A stretch of 64,000 nucleotides of DNA from Pannonibacter indicus (GTDB taxonomy: Bacteria > Pseudomonadota > Alphaproteobacteria > Rhizobiales > Stappiaceae): the NCBI RefSeq assembly GCF_001418225.1, contig NZ_LIPT01000001.1, forward strand, positions 186,001 through 250,000, written 5' to 3'. Position numbers and translations under genes: made by a program. Positions 17,928-24,507 of the stretch are shown here, piece by piece (the first letter of the stretch is position 1; the number at the start of each line of letters is the position of its first letter). The notes below the pieces were generated by a model. It was not told the DNA's origin, ran no database searches, and saw only the letters and a list, made by a program, of their open reading frames with translations.

Positions 17928-19742
17928 TCAAACCGGCTCCGTCGCCTTTTCAAGCCAGATGCGGGTCTTGCCGTCGAGGTGCGGACCAACTTCGTGGCGG
18001 ACGCGGGCGTGGTAGGTGTTGAGCCAGTTGCGCTCGGCCACCGTCAGCAGATCCGCATCCACCAGCCGCCGGTCGATGGGCGCCAGTGTCAGCGGCTCGA
18101 AGCCCAGCATGGGCCGCTCGCCACCGGGAATGTCCCGCGCCTCTGTCACCAGTTCCAGATTCTCGATGCGGATGCCGTATTCCCCGGCCGGATAATAACC
18201 CGGCTCGTTGGAGAGGATCATCCCTGGCTTCAGCGGCTGGCTGCCCGTCTTGGCAATGCGCTGCGGCCCTTCGTGGACGGAGAGATACGCCCCCACCCCG
18301 TGGCCGGTGCCGTGGTCATAATCAAGGCCCGCCTGCCACAGGGCGATGCGCGCCAGCGTATCAAGCTGTGCCCCCGTCGTGCCCTCCGGGAAACGGGCCG
18401 TGGCGATGGCAATATGCCCCTTCAGCACCAGCGTGAAGTGGCGCTTCATCTCCGCCGTCATCTCCCCCACCGCGATGGTGCGGGTGATATCGGTGGTGCC
18501 GTCCTCATACTGGGCGCCGGAATCGATCAGGAACGGGCGGTTCAGCGGGATCGGCAGATTGCTCTCCCGGTTCACCCGGTAATGGCAGATCGCCCCGTTC
18601 GGCCCGGCGCCCGAAATGGTGTCGAAGGAGATATCCTTCAGCACGCCCGTTTCAGCACGGAAGGCCTCCAGCTTTTCCGCCGCGCCAATCTCATCCAGCG
18701 TGCCCTTGGGCGCTTCCTCGTCAAGCCAGCACAGGAACCGGCAATAGGCCGCCGCATCGCGCAGATGCGCCGCTTTGGCCCCTGCGATCTCCGCTGCATT
18801 CTTGATGGCCTTGGGCAGCAGGACCGGATCGGCGGCCTCCACCAGCTTGCCGCCGGCCTCCGTGATCTTCGTGGCGATGGCTTCACCGGCAAGGTCCGGA
18901 TCCACCATCACTGTCAGCCCCTCCTTGCCGAGGCTTTCCAGCGCGGGCAGGAACTGATGCGGCTCGGCAATATCGGCATAGGCCGAAAGCTCGCTGCGGA
19001 CCTCGTTGGAGAGCTTGCGCCCGTCGATGAAGAGCACGGATCGCTGCGCCGCCTTGAGCACGGCAAAGGACAGCGGCAGCGGCGTGTGGGACACATCAGA
19101 CCCACGGATGTTGAAAAGCCAGGCAATCGAATCGGGCTGGGTGATCACCACCGCATCGGCGCCGCGCTCCACGACAGAGGCCATGATGCGTGCGGTTTTG
19201 TCCGCAACGGCCTCTCCTGCCAGTTCCAACGGATAGAGAGAAACCGCGCCCAGCGGCGCCTCGGGACGGTCTTCCCAGACCGCATCAACCGGGTTCGTTT
19301 CGACTGCCACCAGTTCAGCCCCTGCCTTGGCGCAGACTTCGCGCAGGCGGCGGGTTGCGTTGAGCGTATGCAGCATTGGGTCAAAGCCCAGCTTCATGCC
19401 CTTGGAAAGATTCGCCTCGATCCACTTCAGCGGCGGCTCGTTGATGAGATGCAGCGGGGTAAAAACCTCGCAATCCACCTGCTCGCGCACCTGCAGCGTA
19501 TAGCGGCCGTCCACGAAGATCGCCGCCTTGCCGCCCAGCACGGCGGCCACGCCCGCCGAGCCGCCGAAGCCGGTCAGCCATTGCAGGCGGCAATCGCAAG
19601 GCGGGACATATTCGCCCTGGTGCGCGTCGGCGCGGGGGATGAGGAAACCGTCGAGGCCACGGCGGGCAAGCTCTGCCAGAAGGGCCTGAAGCCGCGGACG
19701 GCCAACGGAAGGATCGGTGGGGGTATCAAAAGTCTGGAACAT
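17928..19742 (-). CDS. pepP: Aminopeptidase P (M24 metallopeptidase)
   Basis: A 604-aa cytoplasmic metallopeptidase that removes an N-terminal residue preceding proline. It has two creatinase-like N-terminal domains, then the pita-bread M24 domain. The five metal ligands are visible: Asp in FLIDSGAQYEDGTTDITRT (two), His in HGTGHGVGAYLSVHEGP, Glu in ILSNEPGYY and Glu in GIRIENLELV. The three-domain length of about 600 matches the long eukaryotic-like APP class common in alphaproteobacteria. Start at ATG 19742 (MFQTFDTPTD); the 39 upstream residues of the open frame are Arg-rich and unlikely to be translated. Confidence 0.92.
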   Translation of the reverse strand: MFQTFDTPTDPSVGRPRLQALLAELARRGLDGFLIPRADAHQGEYVPPCDCRLQWLTGFGGSAGVAAVLGGKAAIFVDGRYTLQVREQVDCEVFTPLHLINEPPLKWIEANLSKGMKLGFDPMLHTLNATRRLREVCAKAGAELVAVETNPVDAVWEDRPEAPLGAVSLYPLELAGEAVADKTARIMASVVERGADAVVITQPDSIAWLFNIRGSDVSHTPLPLSFAVLKAAQRSVLFIDGRKLSNEVRSELSAYADIAEPHQFLPALESLGKEGLTVMVDPDLAGEAIATKITEAGGKLVEAADPVLLPKAIKNAAEIAGAKAAHLRDAAAYCRFLCWLDEEAPKGTLDEIGAAEKLEAFRAETGVLKDISFDTISGAGPNGAICHYRVNRESNLPIPLNRPFLIDSGAQYEDGTTDITRTIAVGEMTAEMKRHFTLVLKGHIAIATARFPEGTTGAQLDTLARIALWQAGLDYDHGTGHGVGAYLSVHEGPQRIAKTGSQPLKPGMILSNEPGYYPAGEYGIRIENLELVTEARDIPGGERPMLGFEPLTLAPIDRRLVDADLLTVAERNWLNTYHARVRHEVGPHLDGKTRIWLEKATEPV

Positions 19743-19976
19743 GAAGCGGAGCCTAAACCCGCCGCCCCGGCCATACAATCTCAAAGGCAGCGCCCGTCCA
19801 CATGCAGCAAGGTTAAAAAGCCGTTTCCTTTCGCACTGCGGCATAGTCTTTTCGCACATGCAATAAACGCAAGGCAGTCATGCGGTTCCATGTCTTTTCG
19901 AAATGGCCGGATGAGGCCATATTCAGCCCGTGACGAGGGAGGAACCTAGCCACACCGAATTTATGGAGAAATCCAA

Positions 19977-20198
19977 ATGGCACTTTCGACTGTTACCTCC
20001 ACGATGATCGCCGCTGATCGCCGTTCGTCCCGCAGCATCATCCGCCGCGCTTTCGATCATATGATCGCTGCGCGTGAGAAGCAGGCCCTGCGTTATGTCA
20101 ACGGCTACCTGCTGTCGCTGGACGATGCCACGCTGGCAGCTTACGGCTATGATCGCGAAGAACTGCGCCGCCAGGGCTCGCTCACCAGCGCGATCTGA
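19977..20198 (+). CDS. DUF1127 small protein
   Basis: A 73-aa protein with a C-terminal DUF1127 (YjiS-like) motif: NGYLLSLDDATLAAYGYDREELRRQG. The N-terminal half is basic and Ser/Ala-rich. DUF1127 proteins of Rhizobiales have been linked to RNA turnover and to phosphate and stress responses; nothing here proves which. It is monocistronic, with its own terminator. GGAG lies upstream (GGAGAAATCCAAATG). Confidence 0.85.
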   Translation: MALSTVTSTMIAADRRSSRSIIRRAFDHMIAAREKQALRYVNGYLLSLDDATLAAYGYDREELRRQGSLTSAI

Positions 20199-20220
20199 GA
20201 CGGAAACCATATCGCAGCCG

Positions 20221-20282
20221 CGGCGGAGTAATCCGCCGCCCGGACTGCGGGATGACAAGGCTCCTTCGAGGGCCTTTTTTTT
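20221..20282 (+). terminator. Tandem hairpin terminator after the DUF1127 gene
   Basis: Two hairpins lie in tandem. The first is a perfect 7-bp stem CGGCGGA with a GTAA tetraloop at 20221-20238. The second, AAGGCTC...GGGCCTT at 20257-20276, runs straight into eight T residues. The second has the strongest intrinsic-terminator signature in the window. Confidence 0.85.
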
Positions 20283-20399
20283 CCGTTTTGGGGCAATGAT
20301 TTATGGCGCGTGACGGAAACAGGCGGCCAGCGGGTTGAACGCGCCATACGTCAAGACGGTCAGCTGTGGATGGCCGCATGGCCTTGCCGTTCTCTGACG

Positions 20400-20590
20400 C
20401 GGTCCCCCCGGGCCGAACACAGTGAGGACCCGGGGACCACTCGCTTGCAGAGAGTTGCAAATGTCCTGAAGCTTCGCGGCAAGTTCCTGTCCGAAATCTG
20501 ATGCGCCACTGTAGCCAAGTCTTACCGTTCTGGAAGCGGGTAGCCCCCGGGTCTGCGCTTCGCTCCGCCCGGGGTGACCGCCCTGGGAGC
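20400..20590. repeat. Paired inverted intergenic repeat, locus B
   Basis: In the 460-bp gap between the DUF1127 gene and prmA, a left element (GGGCCGAACACAGTGAGGA, then CCCGGGGACC, then CACTCGCTTGCAGAGAG at 20438-20454) faces a right element (CCCCCGGGTCTGCGCTTCGC, then CCCGGGGTGACC) about 100 bp away. The 17-mer at 20438 occurs exactly, in reverse complement, at 27659-27675. Several small frames cross this region but read only repeat-derived peptide. The remaining sequence of the gap shows nothing recognisable. Confidence 0.8.
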
Positions 20591-20659
20591 GCCTCGCTTT
20601 GACACCACCCCATGCAAAAGGCGGGCACAGGGCCCGCCTCATCCTCGTCCAAGCTGCCG

Positions 20660-21544
20660 TCAGCCGCGCCCGCGCGTCAGGGTAAGCGTGATCCAGCCGT
20701 TCTTTTCAAAGCGCCGCACAAGGCGGAAGCCCTGCGTGCCATAGGCGAAGAGGATGCGCGGGCCGTCCTCGATCCGCAGGCCCGAGAGCACCAGCGTCGC
20801 GTCTGCCGTCATACGGGCCGAGATGCTCTTAGCCATCTGCATCAGCGGACGGGCCAGAATATTGGCAATCACCAGATCAAACGGACCGTATTCGGCAAAG
20901 CGCCGGTCTTCCACGCCTGCGGCGGTGAAAGTGCGCACGAAATTGCCCACACCGTTCAGCACAGCGTTTTCCGCTGCCGTCTGCGTTGCCACCGGATCAA
21001 TGTCGCTGGCAATTACCTGCCGGCGGGATAGTTTGGCCGCCGCAATAGCAAGGACTCCGGTGCCGGTGCCAATGTCGAGAATCTTGTCGAAACGCCAGTG
21101 GCTGAGCAGACGGCTGATCTCACGCAGGCAGCCTTCCGTGGTGGCATGGTGCCCGGTGCCGAAGGCAAGCGCGGCTTCAATCTCGATGCCGATGCTGCCC
21201 GCAGGCACCGTGCCCCGGTCATGGCTGCCGTGGATGAGGAAACGCCCGGCCGGCACGGGAGCCAGCCCTTCGAGGCTCTTCTCCACCCAGTTCAGGTCTT
21301 CAAGCACCTCGGCTTCCACCGGCGCGGCAAAGGCATCAGCGCCCAAGCGGTCCTTCAGCTCATCGGCAGCCTCGTCCGGCTCCATGCCGAACATGAGGAT
21401 TTCGACCGCCCAGACCGAGCCGTCCGGCACGAATTCATAGACCGTGACCGGATTGCCATCGTCCTCATAGGCCTGTTCCACGATCCCGTAGATACGCTTG
21501 GCTTCCAGTTCGGCGGCACAGATCCGCACTCTCACAGTCTGCAT
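20660..21544 (-). CDS. prmA: Ribosomal protein L11 methyltransferase
   Basis: A 294-aa SAM-dependent enzyme that trimethylates ribosomal protein L11. The C-terminal Rossmann domain shows motif I ILDIGTGTGVLAIAAAKL, motif II VIASDIDPVA and the catalytic-site NPPY-like block LVIANILARPLMQMA. The N-terminal substrate-recognition domain precedes it, joined by IEAALAFGTGHHATTEGCL, a PrmA hallmark. Start at ATG 21544 (MQTVRVRI). It is followed by the repeat-rich gap and preceded closely by the two-component kinase gene on the same strand. Confidence 0.93.
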   Translation of the reverse strand: MQTVRVRICAAELEAKRIYGIVEQAYEDDGNPVTVYEFVPDGSVWAVEILMFGMEPDEAADELKDRLGADAFAAPVEAEVLEDLNWVEKSLEGLAPVPAGRFLIHGSHDRGTVPAGSIGIEIEAALAFGTGHHATTEGCLREISRLLSHWRFDKILDIGTGTGVLAIAAAKLSRRQVIASDIDPVATQTAAENAVLNGVGNFVRTFTAAGVEDRRFAEYGPFDLVIANILARPLMQMAKSISARMTADATLVLSGLRIEDGPRILFAYGTQGFRLVRRFEKNGWITLTLTRGRG

Positions 21545-21607
21545 GAAATCCTCGGCAGCTTGGCAATGACGTGGCCGATATAACGCCAGCGGCCCCAAAC
21601 AGCCAGC

Positions 21608-23005
21608 CTATTCGGGCGCCGCTGGAGCGAGCGGCAGCGTTATGCGGGCCGTGAGCCCACCACCGGGCGTATCAAGCAGCTCAAGCTGCCCGCCATGGGC
21701 TTCCACGATGGAGAGCGTGGTCGACAACCCGAGGCCAAATCCGGTCCCCGCCTCCGAACCGATGGACCGGGCACTGTCCCCTCTCACGAAGGGCAGGAGC
21801 ATGCGCTCCTTCTCGGAAGAGGAAATGCCAGGTCCATGATCGATGACGTCGATGACGGCCCTGCCATCCCTGGAAGTGAGTACCACCGTCACTTCGCCCT
21901 GCCCGTCAGCCGCATAGCGCAAGGCATTGCCGGCCAGATTCTCGACCGCCCTGACAAGCTCACTGGGCCGGGCCAGAACCTTGATATCACCCTCTGCCTC
22001 AAGCGCGATCACATGGCCTGAATCCTCATATTCATCCCGAATGCCTTGCAGCAAGCTGGGAACATCAATGCAGACGGAGGCTTCACCGGTGCGGCCCTGC
22101 CGCAGAAACGTCAGCGCTCCATCGATCTGGGCTTCCATCACCTTGAGATCTGCAAGGCTGCGGCGGCGCTGGTCTTCATTTTCGATCAGTTCGAGCCGGA
22201 GGCGCAGGCGGGTCAAAGGCGTGCGCAGGTCATGGCTGATGGCGGCCAGCATCTGGGTGCGGCGCTCGATCAGGTCGTGGATCCGCTGCTGCATCCGGTT
22301 GAAGGCAAGTGCCGCATCCCGCACTTCCTGCGGCCCGCGCGCGGCGAGCGGCGCTAGGATTGTGGTGTTCTCGCCAAAGCTGGTCACCGCCTTTGACAGG
22401 TCGGACAAGGGCCGCACCAGAGTGCGCAGGGCCCAGATCAGCAGCATGGAAACACTGATGATCAGGAAGATGAGCAACTGGAAAAGGGGATCACCCAGGA
22501 TCGGTGGCCTGTCCCTCGGCAGCATGTCACTTTCGACCAGCGTGCCGTCGGACAAGCGGAAAACCAGTTGCGGAACCCGGCTGTCATTGGCCTGATCATC
22601 CGGTCTCCCGCCGGATCCGTCCGCCCCGTCCCCATGCAGCAGGACACCGAGAAATTCGACCCCCTTTGTCACAGCTCCAGGTGCGAGCGGCCAGAAAGGC
22701 GGCAGCCGCTCCCTCATCTGATCAATCTCTGCCGGCGCCGAGATCGTCAGCTCCAGCTCCGGATAGTCACCCCTGACGTCCTCCAGAATAGCCTGCCGGA
22801 CAGCCGGATCAGCCTCATCAAGACGGACGGCCGCAGCCGCAGCGCGCATGGCATGCAGTGACAGTTTCGCATTCGGCCCCTGAGGCCGGCTCAGAGTGAT
22901 CGCAGCGACTGCAAATATAACAAGAACCGCAAGAGATGAGATCATCACCAGCAGCATCTGCGGGGCAATGCGCTTCGGCCATAACCATGCCAGGGCCCGT
23001 ATCAA
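21608..23005 (-). CDS. HAMP-domain sensor histidine kinase (EnvZ type)
   Basis: A 465-aa kinase. Two membrane helices (about 15-38 and 180-200) flank a periplasmic domain of about 140 residues. HAMP follows (RTLVRPLSDLSKAVTSFGEN), then the HisKA box with the phospho-acceptor His in AAISHDLRTPLTRLRLRLEL, N box ENLAGNALRYA, G1 DHGPGI and G2 GTGFGLGLSTTLS. The signal is unknown. Its start overlaps the response-regulator stop by 4 bases, so the pair is translationally coupled. Confidence 0.93.
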   Translation of the reverse strand: MIRALAWLWPKRIAPQMLLVMISSLAVLVIFAVAAITLSRPQGPNAKLSLHAMRAAAAAVRLDEADPAVRQAILEDVRGDYPELELTISAPAEIDQMRERLPPFWPLAPGAVTKGVEFLGVLLHGDGADGSGGRPDDQANDSRVPQLVFRLSDGTLVESDMLPRDRPPILGDPLFQLLIFLIISVSMLLIWALRTLVRPLSDLSKAVTSFGENTTILAPLAARGPQEVRDAALAFNRMQQRIHDLIERRTQMLAAISHDLRTPLTRLRLRLELIENEDQRRRSLADLKVMEAQIDGALTFLRQGRTGEASVCIDVPSLLQGIRDEYEDSGHVIALEAEGDIKVLARPSELVRAVENLAGNALRYAADGQGEVTVVLTSRDGRAVIDVIDHGPGISSSEKERMLLPFVRGDSARSIGSEAGTGFGLGLSTTLSIVEAHGGQLELLDTPGGGLTARITLPLAPAAPE

Positions 23006-23727
23006 ACTGGCTTCACCTCTCCAACGAACTCGTAGCCGCCGGCACGGACAGTGCGGATGAACTGCATCCGCGCGCCCGCCGCATCCATCTTGCTGCGCAG
23101 GCGGCTCACCAGAATGTCAATGTTGCGGCCCGTCATGCTGACGTTGATGCCCTGGGTGAGTTCCACCAGCTGCTCGCGGCTCAGGACACGGCCATGGCGT
23201 TCGCACAGCACCTGTAACAGATCAAACTCGGCCGGCGTCAGGCTGACCAGCGCGCCCTTGGGGTTGAACAGATGGCGCGTCTCGCAGTCAAGCACCCAGC
23301 CATCAAAGCCCAGCTTCTTGCCGGAGACAGCCGGGGTCGCCGCCCCCATTTCAACGCGGCGGAACATCGCCCGGATACGGGCAATCAATTCGCGCGGGTT
23401 GAACGGCTTTGGCAGATAGTCATCCGCCCCGACTTCCAGACCGATTACACGGTCAAAGTCATCGGCCTTGGCCGATACGATGATGATCGGAATACTGCTG
23501 GTGCCTCTCAGGCGGCGGCAGATGCTCAGGCCATCCTCGCCCGGCAGCATGAGGTCCAGCACGACGAGATCGATCCGCGCGCTGTGCAGCACACGCTCCA
23601 TCTCGCCTGCATGGCGCGCGAGGCTCACCTTCCAGCCCTGCCCCGTCAGATGCTGCTCAATCAGTTCGCCGATTTCGGGGTCGTCCTCGACAACGAGGAT
23701 ATGTTCAGTCTGTTTCATGAGCCGCAA
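23002..23727 (-). CDS. OmpR/PhoB-family response regulator
   Basis: A 241-aa DNA-binding regulator paired with the kinase downstream. Receiver domain: acidic pocket VVEDDPEIGEL, phospho-acceptor Asp in DLVVLDLMLPGEDGL, Thr/Ser-Lys in IIIVSAKADDFD and YLPKPFNPREL. The C-terminal winged helix has LTPAEFDLLQVLCERHGRVLSREQL and ISMTGR-like INVSMTGRNIDILVSRLRSKM, as in the OmpR family. It is divergent from the small duplicated-motif gene, and their shared upstream region contains an inverted repeat and a CtrA-like box. Confidence 0.94.
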   Translation of the reverse strand: MRLMKQTEHILVVEDDPEIGELIEQHLTGQGWKVSLARHAGEMERVLHSARIDLVVLDLMLPGEDGLSICRRLRGTSSIPIIIVSAKADDFDRVIGLEVGADDYLPKPFNPRELIARIRAMFRRVEMGAATPAVSGKKLGFDGWVLDCETRHLFNPKGALVSLTPAEFDLLQVLCERHGRVLSREQLVELTQGINVSMTGRNIDILVSRLRSKMDAAGARMQFIRTVRAGGYEFVGEVKPV

Positions 23728-23789
23728 TATGACTCAACTGCGCCGCATTTCAATTATTTTTCGCCGATTATTTCTTCTGATTTCCGTAG

Positions 23790-23811
23790 TTTCTTTAGAA
23801 AAATAAAGAAA
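23790..23811. promoter_or_regulatory. Inverted repeat in the regulator/small-gene divergent region
   Basis: TTTCTTTA, a 6-base spacer GAAAAA, then TAAAGAAA form a perfect 8-bp inverted repeat midway between the divergent start codons at 23727 and 23897. The surrounding 150 bp are far more AT-rich than the rest of the window. It could be an operator for either gene, for example of the adjacent response regulator, although OmpR-family sites are more often direct repeats. Confidence 0.45.
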
Positions 23812-23829
23812 AGAACGAGAAATAATTCA

Positions 23830-23845
23830 TTAATTTCGCATTAAC
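23830..23845 (+). promoter_or_regulatory. CtrA-type box (TTAA-N7-TTAAC)
   Basis: TTAATTTCGCATTAAC matches the CtrA consensus TTAA-N7-TTAAC at every fixed position, 52 bases before the ATG of the 157-aa gene. CtrA is the cell-cycle master regulator of alphaproteobacteria and often controls surface and motility genes. The box lies in AT-rich sequence, which raises the chance of a random match. Confidence 0.5.
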
Positions 23846-23896
23846 CTTTGCCATTCACTGTTCATTATATTGCAAGCAAAAGGAAAGGCTGCAACC

Positions 23897-24370
23897 ATGA
23901 TGTCCATTGGGCCATCGGGCATTCAGTCTCCCCAGCAGTATTTTCAGTCCAAGCTGACGGAGCAGGTAAGTTCCGGAGAAATCACGTCCAGCGACATGGA
24001 CGCAATGCTTTCCGCGCTGGAAGCAATTGATAGCGAAATGGGGCCCGGCGGCTCCGCGCCATCAGCTCCGCCCAGCCGGGAAGAAATGCAGACAAAACTT
24101 GAGAGCCTGCTGTCTGAACAGGTTGAGGCCGGCACGCTGACACAGGACCAGGCGGACGAACTGGCCTCCCTGTTCGAAAGCGGTGAAATGGCCCCTCCCC
24201 CGCCTCCGGGCGGCGGCGGCGGCATGCCGCCCATGACCGAAGATGATGACACCACTGAGGACATTCTGGCGCAACTGCTGGAAGAACTTCAGACAAAGAC
24301 CGGCTATTCAGCGTCCGGAACAAACACGGTAGCGTCTTCCACATCCCTTATCGTCGACTATACCGCCTGA
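23897..24370 (+). CDS. Unknown 157-aa protein with a duplicated helical motif
   Basis: I do not recognise a named family. The protein has no signal peptide, membrane segment or cysteine. Two similar units are seen: KLTEQVSSGEITSSDMDAML (about 19-38) and LLSEQVEAGTLTQDQADELA (about 74-93). They share an EQV-x-x-G-x-(I/L)-T-x-x-x-(A/M)-x-x-L pattern reminiscent of short helix-loop-helix or EF-hand-like repeats in Rhizobiales hypothetical proteins. A Pro/Gly stretch (APPPPPGGGGGMPP) separates them from an acidic segment (TEDDDTTED) and a Ser/Thr-rich tail. AAAAGGAAAG precedes the ATG-ATG start. It is divergent from a two-component system and has its own terminator, so it may be a target of that system. 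Confidence 0.72.
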   Translation: MMSIGPSGIQSPQQYFQSKLTEQVSSGEITSSDMDAMLSALEAIDSEMGPGGSAPSAPPSREEMQTKLESLLSEQVEAGTLTQDQADELASLFESGEMAPPPPPGGGGGMPPMTEDDDTTEDILAQLLEELQTKTGYSASGTNTVASSTSLIVDYTA

Positions 24371-24407
24371 AACTCAGCATGCGGCGTCAATAACAGGGGC
24401 AGGGTTA

Positions 24408-24437
24408 GGCCAGCGCATGACAGGGCGCTGGCCTTTT
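24408..24437 (+). terminator. Terminator after the 157-aa gene
   Basis: GGCCAGCGC, an 8-base loop, GCGCTGGCC (perfect 9-bp stem) then TTTTC. It ends the plus-strand gene before the convergent helicase gene. Confidence 0.85.
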
Positions 24438-24507
24438 CTCTGCTGATCCGGCGTGCGGCGCCCGAGCCATGACAAGGCGCGGTTCGCCGGCATCGGAAAA
24501 CTTGGTG

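Noticed and set aside
17979-19949. 656-aa plus-strand open frame
   Set aside because: A mirror frame of pepP on the opposite strand; pepP has all metal-binding motifs, this one has only His/Arg/Gly-rich sequence.
20182-20652. Minus-strand frames of 113-156 aa
   Set aside because: They read across repeat locus B; the peptide SLQASGPR recurs at locus C because the DNA repeat recurs, not because a gene is conserved.
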